Source: Hofstenia miamia (taxonomy: Eukaryota > Xenacoelomorpha > Acoela). Taken from it: DNA of 64,000 bases. Within the stretch, counting starts at the first letter, position 1. The number at the start of each line of letters is the position of its first letter. Below are positions 11,766-24,412 of this stretch, in pieces. The notes below the pieces were generated by a model, which saw nothing but the letters and a program-made list of their open reading frames with translations, did no database searches and was not told the DNA's origin. Location of the stretch: positions 643,752 through 707,751 of the forward strand of contig SCFE01000023.1 in NCBI GenBank assembly GCA_004352715.1, given 5' to 3'. The translations under genes and the position numbers were made by a program.

Positions 11766-12110
11766 GCAACATTGCTAGTATAGTCTGCACAAAACGCTTC
11801 AACATAAACTATACGAAATGCATGAAAAATACAAAAATCATTAAAATCTTTAAGAACTTCAAAGATTAAAATTTTTGACTTCTTAAATTGATCCTTAAAT
11901 CTGTTAGGGTTTTTCTTCCATCCTAATTATTATAAATCACGTCTACTATTTGTGTCAGGTCGGGTTAACACATTTCCCATTATGATAGTGAATTCCAACC
12001 TGCTTATAAATTACTTGCCTTAATTAAATTCTTGTCTATGCGAAAAGGCGTGAAGATAGACATATAACAAGATTTTGGAAGCCTTTGAGTGCTAAAATAT
12101 TTTGGATGAT

Positions 12111-12262
12111 GTGCGCAGGAGCGTACCCATAAAAATGCATTTCACGATCCTAGATTTTAAATTTTTCAATTTTTTACGAAAAAATTTTTTGATTTATCCA
12201 GTCAAAATTAAGTTTGGAAACCTGACGAGGGACATGGTGGAATGTANGGGGGGGGGGGGGGG
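12111..12262. mobile_element. Truncated hAT-type MITE (family A) with poly-G tract
   Basis: The core AAAAATGCATTTCACGATCC, the following AT-rich part, and GACATGGTGGAATGT match the element at 43377-43592 in the same orientation. The left end is shortened, and the right terminus runs into an N (12247) and 15 G residues. The poly-G replaces the GC-rich terminus and is likely a sequencing or assembly problem. Confidence 0.65.
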
Positions 12263-13250
12263 AGAGATGCGGAAATATTGTCGCTAATTTTGTTATGAAT
12301 AACAAGTTTTATCATTGTTTCATACAATGACCATGTTCTAGACGTTCCGTTTTAAATCTTTATCTCATCTGCAAATACTAATTAACCTTTTTTAAAAAAT
12401 TTTTATACTAATAAATATACTTTAGAAGAAAAAAAATGAAGTTTGTGACATGTGAATTAATTATTAGATGAAAAAATATGTTTTTAATTAAGCACAAAGT
12501 CCATATATAGAACTTTTAGCACAGTTAGGTAGAATTTCTACAATGAAATCTTATAGATTGTTCAGTATCACTAGATATTCCGTACACCTGAAAAATTATT
12601 TATGGGTGTCAATTCATTGATTAATTGAACGATTGGAAGTGTAAAATTCGATTGATTTGTCAGTGCAAAAACAGAAGGGAGATAATCTATATTAATTTTG
12701 ATCATACATTCCATGTAGTTGGTGAGATGAATTGCAAATGAATATTAAGAATTAAAATATAAATTCGATTGCACTTTTATCGGTGAAAACTAGATTTGAT
12801 ACGCCTTTTTCAAAGATTCTTCTAGGACTGTTTGATGCTTGTTTCTTATCCTGAGATAATAAGGTATATCACTTATTAATCTAAATTTTATTTATTGTTT
12901 AAAGGAAGATGGTCTTTAAATTTTAATTAAAACAGCGAATGGATTTTATCTAAATAATTTATCATATATACATCAAGAGTCTCATTGCATTGACAATGAT
13001 TTCTTAGAAGTTTTTGATCTTTTCTTCATATTGTTTGTTCTTCCACCTTTAAAAGTATTAACAATACTTAAGTATTGTGTCATTAATTTTGCCATTTGAA
13101 TCTCATAAAGTTGATTTTCTGTTAATCCTTATAAATTGGTAACTGTAATTTGCATTTTAAAATAGTTCGAGTTGAAGCATATTCATTTTATGATTATTTA
13201 ACTTACACAATCGGCTATGCTTTATTCAAAAACTTGGTTTAGCAGAGATA

Positions 13251-13428
13251 CAACGGGACGCAATTCATAACCTGGTTTGAAAATATTGAGGAAATAAACC
13301 CTAAAAATGCATTTCACTATCCTAGATTTAAGTTGTACATTTTTTTACGGAATTTTTTTGATTTAACCAGTGAAAATCCAATTTAAAAACCTGAAGGGAG
13401 CATTCCACCCCTCTTGCAGACGCCACTG
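13251..13428. mobile_element. Degenerate hAT-type MITE (family A)
   Basis: Contains the family core (GAAAATATTGAGGAAATA, CTAAAAATGCATTTCACTAT) and ends in CGCCACTG, like the element at 43377-43592. The left end is diverged and no target duplication is clear, so this is an older copy. Confidence 0.6.
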
Positions 13429-13429
13429 G

Positions 13430-15590
13430 TTAACATTGGTTCTAACAGGGAAGGGTGAGGATACACATTTTGTGAATTTTGATAAATTATTTAAAAGTGC
13501 ACTTCCATTGTTGGCATTAAATTTATAATCATGTGAAAAAACGTGTAAAAATCACATTTCTCATAAATAGGAATAATTTGACGTATATAACTGCATTGAT
13601 TGTAGTTTCAAATTTGAATTTTGAGACTCCAAGACATCTTAAATCTTAACATGAATCAATTACAGATTATCATATGTCATTTTAAGGAATTGTTACAGAA
13701 ATTGGTCTTGCTTTTATTGCAACTTTAGCAATTGAAGAACAAAATGACGTTGAAAATTAGCAACAGTGTGATTCCCATGGTATCAGTGAACTAAGAGCAT
13801 ATAAATAAAATGGAGGTTGATTATGATTTGCTTCTAATTCAAGCATGAATTACTTGAAGGGTTTCATTATTTGTGGACAACTATCCATTTCATTTTCTTT
13901 AAATATTATCATAGAACTTCTTGTTATAGTAAATAGTAGAGACAACACCTGTAAACTTATATACCAAGCAATCTCAGTTATTGAAGACTGGGATGGCTTC
14001 AAAATAATACTACAACTATAAAATTTAAATTGTGATTCTATCACGAATTAATCAAAATGTTTAATCTTATAATTTTTGCAGTTGATGAATTATAAATATT
14101 AAGAAAATTGGATTTGATGTCAATGAAATGTTATCCAAACTAATCTGGTAGTAGACAGCCTTCATCCATGAGAAATTCTTTTACTCAGAATTCTACATGC
14201 ATGTAAATAAAAAATATTATAAAAAAGAGTAGCTAAGTGAAAATCCTATTACTTAGAATCACTGAAGTAAAGATGTATTATTTAAATAAATAATAAAATA
14301 TTTAAAGATTTGAATTTTGCACACTTTTGAAGTTCCATCATTTGCATAGGGTTTTGTATTCTCTGTGTCAATATTGTTCTCAAACGAAGGTTATTGTTTG
14401 TCGTCACATGGAAATTCATTGATACCTTAATATCTTCAGGTGGCAATAGAAATGTATCAATAGTCGCAATGTGAGTAATTAGGACCGAATTTGGTATATT
14501 TTTCTCCTGCCTTCAAAATCACAAACAGAAAGAGTTTTATATAAAATTTGCTGTATCCTAACATAATTTTCATAAATTTTAAATCTGTGTATGATGGAAT
14601 ACGCTTACTACTTGCTATTCTTTTTAGTAAACATTTCTAATTATTCTTTATTGGATGCTGCTTACAATGTTGCTAAATGTTAACAACAGTGCTTCTTGGT
14701 GTCATTTAATTTAAATTATTTTACTGTGGAATGTTTTTGCTTCAATAGTTTTCTGAAGCTATTTTGTCGAAATTTTATAGAAATCTATATGTGATATTCT
14801 ACATCTATAGTTTTTAGTTTTTGGAATATAAGATATATTTTTGAGATGCATTGTTATTTTGAATAGATCGCAATGTCATAATTTAAGGATTAAGGATAAA
14901 GCTGCACAATATGTTTTTGACTTTGAAGAGGCCTCTTCTTTGAACAACTTCATTAGCATCTGAAACCTTTATTTTTAAATAGTTTTCTACCTCATGTAAA
15001 TTCTAATCATGTTTTTTGAGCATTTGATTTCGTGATGTTTTTAAGTTTTGAAATTTGAAAACTATATGCTGAATCTTGTTTATAGCATTTGTGCCAATTG
15101 GGATCATTACTTCCTTAATATGGATGGCAAATATTTTGTCCCACATCATATCATTATTTTTTACAGTTTTCTATTACTCATACTCTATTGGTACGATTCT
15201 TTTTATAGCACATCTTTAAATTTTAATGTTGAACAGCATGCAAATGCTAATTTTACAATCATCAACCGTGCACTTGTCATTGTTCGCTAAAAGTCCCTTT
15301 TCTAACATGTCGCAATCGAACTACAATTTTGTTATTCTCTAAAGTCCGTTTCAGTTGTAATATAATAATTGGTGATGTTATAATGGAAAACTCAATATAA
15401 ACCTTGACTGACTGGAAATTAGGGCATTGTTAAACCATAGAATATAAACATAAAGTCCATATGGAAAAAAGTTTTCTTATAAAATTCTATTAATTTTTTA
15501 TGCTTTTAAATACATCAATGCATTTATTTATAGCGGCAATTGGTAATTAGTTTCAGAAATTGACGAAGATATTTTACTTAATATTCTATT
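13430..15590. other. Intergenic, no gene seen
   Basis: AT-rich sequence. Open frames at 13850-14044 (minus) and 15048-15290 (plus) show no motif, no supporting splice context and strong AT bias. Confidence 0.4.
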
Positions 15591-15596
15591 TTACAG

Positions 15597-15793
15597 GTTG
15601 CGTTTCCTGGGCCCGAAAATATTTTTTGGCTCCGATCTCTCGTTTCGTTTGCATTGATCATATAATAGAAACGGGGGTGCAACTGTTCGGTCAAATCTAT
15701 ACTAACATCTTTAAACATTTGATAGTTTTACAATACGTTAATACGAACAATCCTATTAATTTACACTCGTTCAGATACAAGCAAGATCCCTGA
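15597..15793 (+). other. Possible terminal exon of an unknown gene
   Basis: A good 3' splice site (TATTCTATTTTACAG) precedes an open frame beginning CVSWARKYFLAPISRFVC. The frame ends with a TGA at 15791-15793, and an AATAAA lies at 15807-15812. The arrangement acceptor-ORF-stop-AATAAA is what a last coding exon looks like. No family was recognised and no upstream partner exon was found, so chance remains likely. Confidence 0.2.
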
Positions 15794-16320
15794 GTAATAT
15801 ATTTCCAATAAAAAGTTTATTCGGCAATGAGATAATATTTTTAAAAAAAACCTTTTCCAAAGAAGTTTCTGAATAACTCAGTTACCAGGGCTTGTCAACA
15901 TGTCTTTTATGGTGTTTACCGGTATATTTAAACTTAACCCAGTAAAAAGTTTTGAGATCTGTTATAAAAATAAGAATGTTTGAGTAGACTTTATACTGAG
16001 AATGTATACAATCTGTTTCATATGTGTTTGTTGTAGGCAATGTACAAACAACTGTTGTAATTAAAATATAGGCATTTACTCAAGTTCATGTCTAATGCTT
16101 TAAACACACATGGAAATAAGAGATGCAATCACTTTGGAACAGTAATAAATTTCCAACATATCCTGGTGAATAATTGATGCATTTGTTTTCGCATTTCTAC
16201 AGACGAATCTTTCTATTTTATGCTTTTCCACATTTCTTTGTTATTTTTGCACGTCTTATGAATTTTGTATCAATTTGTTCTCTAGCTGCCATGACAACGT
16301 GGATACACTTTCTCTTAAAA

Positions 16321-16632
16321 TTAGGTTGTGTGCGTTAATAATTTATCACGTGCGCTTTCCACTGCCTCGTTTGTCCGCCTCATTCGTCCATTCAACTCAT
16401 CCACGTTTCTCCATCCTCCAATTTCGTTTGCGTACGTTATACAGTAAGTATATCCTTTTCTCTTGACTATAGCAGAACTTATCCGGTAGACATCTGTGTT
16501 AAATCGTGCATCTGGTATCGTGAGTGTACGCAGGTGATACACGCTTGCAGCTGCCCGTATGTAAGGCAGCTTTAAAATCATGATTTCATTATATATATTT
16601 AAATGATTCCCTCTTACTTGTGCTGCTCTCAT
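16321..16632 (-). other. GC-richer island with a 103-codon open frame
   Basis: The minus strand is open over this interval, with higher GC than its flanks and charged, helical-looking content (for example ELNGRMRRTNEAVESARDKL). The plus strand also has an open frame here. I recognise no domain. It could be a transposon remnant, a single exon, or a conserved non-coding element. Confidence 0.2.
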
Positions 16633-16639
16633 TTTAATG

Positions 16640-19200
16640 TTATATATGTCAATTTCCGTTAATACAATAGTTTCATATGGTTAATAAGGCCGGAGAAGAG
16701 GTTTATGTATGTATATGCACATGTAAACATAATGAACATATATGCTCCACTAAACTTTGTTTTCATAAACCATGCATATTAAATGCAATGAAAATACTAT
16801 TACAACATTCTTCAGACATCTGGTATCCTTGAATGATACTCATATACATTTATAACATTGGATTTTCAATACAGTTTCTTTTTCTGATCTTGGTTATTAA
16901 TGAAAAAGTGTATACAAATATTTGTTAATAATTTTTTCTCGGTCCTGTACTTGTTTTAATCATCGCAATATTGATATTTTCAAGCAGTCAAATGCCATAT
17001 TTTATTTTTTATTTTAGAGATTCCATATTGTTACAATGAAAAGTGGAACGACATGTTTTCCTAATTAAAAGATCTTATAACGTTCTGAATACTCAACAAA
17101 GAATTTTAATGCTGTTTTTGTTGAGTTAGTGTAGATCAATTTATGGGACTGTAAATGCTTTGAGACGTTGTTTACAATACAGTTTTATATACCATTACTT
17201 AGTAATTGCCGGTTTATTTGACTTTGGGAGCGGTCAGAGAATTATAAATAACAAATTGATACTGTATACTTTCTACTTAGTTTGCAGCACGAAAAACGCA
17301 GGCATTTCAAATTTCAATTTTTAAAGCATTTTAGAGGGAACTTTTAATGACTTGATATTCTCATTCTTTATTCTTAAGTGAGGTGATTTATCTTCATTTT
17401 TCAAGTTATGCAGTGATTAATTGAAGCTTAGAAGATAACCTTTCTAATTAAGTTGAAGTAAAATAATTAGCCAGAACTACTTCGCTGTTAACTCAAACTT
17501 GTCTTATACCTTGTTATGAAACTGCCTGCTATCATGCAATAAATTTAAAGTCTGATTTCATTTCTATAGACATTCATGTATGGGTCAGGACTAGAACAAG
17601 AACAAACTAATATACGTTGATCATAAGTGTAATAAGACTTATAGCAAGACCATACTATGCAGGACCAACTCCCAATCTCCGTATTTTGAAAACGAGAATA
17701 ATTTTTCAAGATGACTGAAGAATCAGAAATGGGAAAGATATCAACAGCAATGTTCCTGACATAAACATCCTTCTACAAATTTGTCTATTAAAAGGTGACC
17801 ATTTTCAATATGGAGATTCTCACATGATGATATATCATTTTTTGATAAAATTTTCTCCTTTTGCAAGTTTACTAGATAAGTAGCGTACGTCCTAGGTCGG
17901 GCAGATATTCTATTTTATTAACATTTGTTTGTATGCAATGACAACTTGCGTTTTGATATAAAGATATTGTGGCATTCTTCTTTAACTTGATCAAATCAAT
18001 TGAATCAGTGACTTGTAGTATGGGTTTCTTGAAATAAAGAGATACATTTTTCGTCCGAGCAATCACCAAATTAACTACATAGTGAAGCTATATACATTTC
18101 TTACAAAACATATCATAAAAATATTAAAATGTTTAAATTACTATAATTGTCTCTTACCACCTCTACGGAAAAGTCTGGTATTTTTGAAACTAATTTCATG
18201 CACATCATAGGCATTAACTTTTACTCTCAGCAAAAAACATGCAATACAGTCAATACAGTTTCCCCCGATTGCAAACTTAGAGTGAGAAATTAATTCAATT
18301 TTTTATTTCAAATGAACTTTAATTTTAAAGAATAACAGTTAATTGTTTTGGTCAACTTTCCACACATTTTTGACAACTTAGAAGAATCAGCTTTTACATA
18401 TCTAGCCTGTGCTTGGGAAAGATAAAACAAAATTTTCTGTAAATTATTGATTTCTTATTATTTGCTGACGTAAGCATTTTACATAAATATTGCTGAAATT
18501 GTCAAAATATAAAATATAAGAAAAAAATGTATGTCACTAAAAGTCACTTTTCATGAGTAGTGACATATAATATTATTTAAGACTCTCTGTTGGTTTCAAG
18601 AACACAAAAAATAAAAATATTTCTTGTTTTATGAAGTCACAAAATTTTGAGACGTAGGCCTTAATGCATACATTTTTTATTAAATCCAGTGTAGGACTTT
18701 GTGGCACAAGAATTTTATTTCTTCCAATCTCATTGCATGCCAGCTTCATGAAATATTTTGGTCCCGTTGTCTCATGTGGTCCGCGTCATAAGGTTTATAA
18801 TAAACAATTGTGCATAATATTTCGTTACCTGATTTTCTACATATAATCCCAGCTCCCATTCCTATGGTACTCGGTCTAGTAAATCCCATTGGACAAAATG
18901 GTCCTAACAGAACTCTGTTATGGAGCCCACTTCCTCCAGTTTGAATAGGTTTGATCAAACGATGTAATGGAATTATCAATTAAATGGAATTGATAAAATT
19001 TTCTGGTTAGCACTGGGATGAAATTCTCTGAAAGCATGTTTTAATATTGAAATTGTATGCTTAAGCTAAACATGTTCATCACCACCTACTATTTGAACTT
19101 CTGACGTTGAATTCAAAACCTAATTTAAGTGCGGTTGGGACGTAAGTTTATTTGAATTCCAATATTTAATTTTATTACAATTGTTAAAACTCATGATTTG
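16640..19200. other. Intergenic, no gene seen
   Basis: AT-rich sequence. Open frames at 17872-18069 and 18664-18979 have no recognisable motif. Confidence 0.4.
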
Positions 19201-19209
19201 TTAGATAGC

Positions 19210-19500
19210 TTATTCTCCTTTCATTGCATAACTCGTAGAACTTCGATAATAGCGCGGTTCACATAAGAAATATTTTCCAACATCAACAAGTAAAATTAAT
19301 TTTAGATTTTCATCAATGGAGAAATCAAGCGGTTGTAAATTGGAAGCTTCCTCTAGCAGTGAGGTTTGTTTTATAATTGCGTGGTTTTCAACCGCATTTA
19401 TTATATCTGTGGTTTTAGACTGCTGTGATGCTCGAATGCGACAGTGCTGCCCAAAATCTTGTTGCGCAATTTGATGCAGAAAGCACACCCACCACTACTG
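19210..19500 (-). other. Possible minus-strand exon, unidentified
   Basis: A minus-strand frame of about 90 codons ends at 19210. Its composition is protein-like (TDIINAVENHAIIKQ, LLEEASNLQPLDFSIDENLK). The apparent first codon is GTG, which is not a normal animal start, but an AG acceptor (CCATCAG or CCATCAGTAG on the minus strand, near 19498-19505) lies just upstream. It would therefore have to be an internal or terminal exon. No family was recognised. Confidence 0.2.
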
Positions 19501-19509
19501 ATGGTAATA

Positions 19510-20380
19510 TTTCTTTAATACTATAATCCAAATTTACAAGTATGATTCTGGTATTTCCTACTTTCTTCTTGCTTAATCAACAATAATTTATTGCTGCTTG
19601 GCATTTCAGGGGATTTTGGATACTCAAAAAATATAATAAACATCTATGGTTTAAATATATCTGAATTTTGCTATAAAAAACTAAGGCTTGTAATGAAGAG
19701 TTATGGTTTATTTCTGACTAGGACAGAGTATTACTCCAATTGTAAACTTGAAATCATCCTTTTTCTAAGACCGGTGCTTACAGTGCAGGAGGGCAAGATC
19801 ATTTGCAAATAGAATTGACCTATCTTAAAATGATAACCCCGCCATGCTAATGTTCGCATGTGCATTATATTGTCCAATCTTCATTTCCAATTAATTACTG
19901 ACGTAAATTTAAAAAATTATTACAAAATGTCGGGTTATGGGAAAACATATACGGATAACAATTACAATGCTGTCTAATTTAGATATTTTTTAGGAATAAA
20001 TTAAAATAAATTTGATTGTTTTCTTTTAAATTATGTATTAATGTCTAATCCTTTGTCTTATAGTAACTAAGTTAATAACAAATATTTTTAAACCTGTTAT
20101 TCTAACTAACATTCTTATTTATTTATCAGCTTGATACCATGCAATAATTAAGAACAAACCATGATATATGCATATGTCATGATATACAATATGTCGATGT
20201 TGTTTCAAATCCACAGTATATGAATGATTCAGAAAAAAGTTTTACGAGATTTAAAGACTTATAAATTTATTTAAGAAAGGAAATTTTTAATTTATTCCAA
20301 ATAAAGACTTTAAAGGAATTATTGATTGCAATTCGATTATAAATTTATAGTAGGATATGAAATATTAACACCTAGTTTTA
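19510..20380. other. Intergenic, no gene seen
   Basis: AT-rich. The open frame at 19591-19812 has no recognisable motif. Confidence 0.4.
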
Positions 20381-20389
20381 TTTAATGAG

Positions 20390-20510
20390 ATTAGCGTGTT
20401 TCGTTCTCTCACAAAGCACCCTCGCTAATTTAGCATTTGATAAATTGATCAAAGCCTTTTGTAAGGTTGATTATTATTACTAACGCTAATTGTGTTAGCG
20501 TTTCATTCTT
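20390..20510. promoter_or_regulatory. Candidate cis-regulatory island with palindromic site
   Basis: A perfect inverted repeat AACGCTAA-TTGTG-TTAGCGTT lies at 20482-20502. Related GCTAA/TTAGC words lie at 20391-20398 (ATTAGCG) and 20422-20430 (CGCTAATTT). A TCF/LEF-type word ATCAAAG is at 20448-20454. Repeated homeodomain-like half-sites with a LEF site in a non-coding stretch suggest an enhancer. Function is inference. Confidence 0.3.
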
Positions 20511-22271
20511 TTTAACACTTTAATTAGCTCAGCAAAAACTTTCAGAAAGTTAATTTAATATTGCGACTATCATCCACCAATTTTATTTCGATTAAAAGTT
20601 ACTCTGAAAATCTGATAATTCTTAGCCTCATTTTGTTAAGCCTTGCGTTTTTTCAACTAGAAAATTTTATGCTTGTATGGTAATTAAACTCTTGAATGTG
20701 GTGTGGCTTGCAAGCCCTTATATTTTTTATGTTATCTCATCCATTTTAAATTATTTCATGAATTCAGGTACTAAGGAGACCTGTGCTGGGAAAAAGTCAC
20801 TTCATCGCATTCTATACGATTAATATTTCAAATCATAGCAAAAATTTATGCTTGTCCCCAGTATTTAGAGACAATAGTCGCATTCCCTGCAGTAGATTAG
20901 TATAAAATAAGAATCGATACACACCACTTTTTTCAGGGTTACCACTTTTGTAAGAATGGGTTGGATAACAAAGGCCTTTTTAAAACCAAGCAGAGGAAGA
21001 TAACGTTGGGTTAGCAAAGTAGCGTACAAATTTGAATTTGTTCAAAATGAAGTACGATATATTAAAAGGTTTCCGTTTTATATGTCACTATCACTTTAGT
21101 AAACTATACAATTAGTTAAAATGTGTTGTAGACTATGCGCTTTTCAGGCAAAAAATAGGTTGTTTTGCTCAAATTTGATCCTTAAGCTTAAATTAAGGAT
21201 GACCATGATCAGTCTTTCTAACAGAGATGGAAAACACTCAGCGCTCAAGCTTTGAGGAAATCATATTGTCACCACGATGGTAATTCACTATACCACACAG
21301 AAATTTATCAGATGCAACTACATTTTAGAGAACGAAATCCTCAAACACGAAATCTTTTGTTGATATTTCGTTCCACAATTTAAAGTTTCTTTACATTTTA
21401 TTTAAATACAGTTCGAATTTGAATGTGTTTTGAGATATAATTGACAGGTACATTAATGAAATAAACAGAGTAAGGATGAACTGCGTGTGTGTGATTGGGT
21501 TAAAACGAGCAGAAAAGTGGTTGTTTTCATGATCCAAAACGAATCTGCGTTTTCAATAGTTTCCCTCGATGTTCAACTTTGAGTTAGAATCTAATTTAAC
21601 TTTAACTTTTTTGTTAGGTAAACTTTCCAAGTATATACCGTTGGTTTTAAAAGCTTCACGCATGTGCATGGAGAAGGACAAGTTAAATGTTTTTGATTTC
21701 TAAAGCGAGCGAACATGGGTCTGAAAGCCACATCTGCAAATATGTCTCTGAGTGAAATGAGACTCGAACCTCGTATATCGATTGAAGTAATCTAAATGTG
21801 GACAGCATTTCACTATTCCATAAATGTTTAAATTACTATAATTCTATTTAAGAATATGATAGCTAATAAACAAGACCCATTCTTTACTTTTTCGCTATGC
21901 ATTGTAAAAACATGTTTGATCGTTTGAGTTTCGTATGTATGTATTAGAAGATTATTTCGCACCTTTAAATTCAAATATGGTGCTTATTTTAGCCAAACAT
22001 TATATTAATTAAAAATCGTTTAATTTTGTATAATATGTTGATTAAGCGAATCCGTGTGAATTTATTTTTATCATGAGGTGTTGATAAAACTTTCATGGGA
22101 ATGTGGGCTTTATCGCATTCAAGTTTTCATAACAAATAATCCTATTAGTATTGTGAATTTATTTGGGCTCGACGGTATGAACATTTTGAGTGTCCTTTCC
22201 ATTCGATTCGGTATCTCACAAAATACCGCGGTATCGGTATTACTATGAAAGATCAATAGTATATTTGGTGC

Positions 22272-22274
<3 letters not shown>

Positions 22275-22306
<32 letters not shown>
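22275..22306. repeat. (TA)n microsatellite
   Basis: About 16 TA units. It creates the Tyr-Ile run of a spurious frame at 22190-22516. Confidence 0.95.
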
Positions 22307-22308
<2 letters not shown>

Positions 22309-23055
22309 GGCTATTCCAAAAATAGGTTTTTTGGAAATGTGCAAATGCTGCTTGGGGTTCCAAGGAACCTCAATATACGAAGTTCTATGCTGCAATAACA
22401 TTTTAAGTATTCCTTTGCTTTTGGATAAAACACTAGTGTGCTATAAAGCTCTAGATAGATGCTTGTGTCAAAACTTTGATTTAAAGCCAAACAGAGGTGC
22501 AAGTATTGGCGATTAATCACAAAACTTGCTGAAGATGAGGCCAGTTATCTGTTAATAGAAAATTATTTATAGTTCTAAGTGTAACAGAAAATCAGTGTTT
22601 ACTTTGAAGCTTGACTTTTTTTAATTGCAAAGTTTATGAAATACATCTCTATATTTTGCATAGGATATTTTCTAGTGTCTTTAGAATATCATTTCATCAT
22701 TTGCTCTTGATAATGAAAGGAATGCAATAGGCACCATTAGACTTAAAATTCCTCAAGAATAATCACAATGCAGTGTATTTTAAGTTTCATTCCCATTAAG
22801 CCATAAATCTACCAACAATATGCATGGTTGTAGAAAGTTTTTAAACTATTTTAATGGACTTTCAACAGTTAGACCAAGTTTGTGATTTCGTGATTTTAGG
22901 GCAGGTGCAGTCTTAGAATATTTTCAATTGGTTGCGGTTCAATTATTTTTTATATTATTACAAAGCATAACTCGCAATTTAAGGAAAATCAAATCAAATT
23001 ATATCTTTCAAAAGTTGAAATTTTTGAAATTTTCCACAAAAAATTTAACCTATAC

Positions 23056-23061
<6 letters not shown>

Positions 23062-23086
<25 letters not shown>

Positions 23087-23107
23087 TGTTTATGTGTGTG
23101 TGTGTAT
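23062..23107. repeat. Compound (TA)n-(TG)n microsatellite
   Basis: A TA tract (23062-23087) is followed by a short TG tract ending near 23107. Confidence 0.9.
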
Positions 23108-24124
23108 GACAGCTAGTATTAGTCTTTTATCTAAAGCGCTTTTCATTCATGAGTATCAGAAAATTTTGAAAATAACGGTTTTATCTTATGAAAACCAATA
23201 AAAGTTTATTTATATTTCAATATTCACATAAACAGTTTTTGGAAATGAAGATATAATAGGGGTGGATAGGGGTCGGGAGCAGAGTGGGGACAGCCGTCCT
23301 CCCTGTTTAGCTAACAAATAAGAATATTGAAGCAACTTAGTAATTTAATTATGTTTTCCGTAACAATAACAGACGAATATTCCATCGGTCATTTAACCTT
23401 TTTATGTAAAATTTAAATTAAGAAAGGGAATGACGTAATTTAATAAATCGTGAAAAATTTTTATTATTAAAATTTTTTTATACCATTTGTCCACCATTCC
23501 ACACTAAAAATTGCAAACCTTTACCTCATAGAATTGACTATATTTTCCTAAAAATTCCATTTTCTAAGTATTCTCTTTACTTCAAAATTTAAAAGGATTT
23601 GGTCAAAATTGTTTTTAGGTATTTTATCGACACTAAAATGTTAGTTATAGTATACCATTGCTATATCAATTATATGAAATTTTTGTTCCTATGTAAAGTG
23701 GAATTGCTTTGTAAATTTTGACTTTATCGCTTAAAACAGCTCTATAGGATTATGATTTTTGCATTGCAAAGAAAAAATCTGTAAATTTTGTGGCGCTAAT
23801 CAGCCATATAATAGTAGCTGCTTTTTTAATATAACTTTTTCTTGAGAAATTTCGTAATTTTCCAAAGTGCTTAAGCCTCAGACAGAAATGTTCCATGTTT
23901 TCATATTGCAAGCATTGACCCGTGGGCTTGCACACAATACTCACAGCCTACTTTTCAATAAAATACCGATCTATTTTTATAGGCAAGATACCGCGTTGTT
24001 GGTTTCGGGATCGGTATACCGCCGGGCCCTAGAATTTGTACATTGGAAAAAGTCTTTTGAATGGTTTGGCAATGCAGTTGGGCTGGGCTTGTCTTGGACC
24101 TAATGTTTTAATTGCTATTTGAAA

Positions 24125-24412
24125 CAGGCGCAGCTTTAAGATTTTTAAAACAGGGGGGCACCATCCAATTTTGTTTCAAGAAAACTTAAACTAAAATGGA
24201 AATTTAAACAAAAATAACTCCAAGAGAAAACTTCATTGTAAAATGTAATCTCTAAATGCCCAAATTAATGCAGTGCTCACATTAAATTGTCGGACGAAAC
24301 TTGCAAACATCAACATAAAAAATATTTGAGGAAGACACTTTTACAAAAAACTAAGAATCCCCAAAAGGGGGGGCACTGGCCCCCGGGTGCCTCCCCCCTA
24401 AAGCCGCGCCTG
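24125..24412. mobile_element. hAT-type MITE (family B)
   Basis: The left terminus is CAGGCGCAGCTTTAAG (24125-24140). The right terminus, read inversely, is CAGGCGCGGCTTTAGG. The flanks are ATTTGAAA (24117-24124) and ATTGGAAA (24413-24420), an 8-bp target duplication with one change. An 8-bp duplication and CAG...CTG ends fit the hAT superfamily. The 288 bp contain no transposase. The right half is repeated at 25136-25196 as part of the large gap-flanking duplication. Confidence 0.7.

Larger units (their letters stand above)
20520..24110. other. Intergenic, no gene seen
   Basis: AT-rich sequence with two microsatellites (22275-22306 and 23062-23107). CGCGGTATCGGTATTAC near 22227 and a related GGTATACCGCCGGGCC near 24013 could be remnants of a transposon, but full ends were not found. 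A poor tRNA-like B-box is at 21760-21772 (minus). Confidence 0.4.

Noticed and set aside
21757-21830. tRNA-like sequence on the minus strand with a GGTTCGAGTC B-box
   Set aside because: The T-stem and acceptor stem do not pair, so at best a tRNA-derived remnant.
22190-22516. 108-codon plus-strand frame
   Set aside because: Runs through a (TA)n microsatellite and has no motif.
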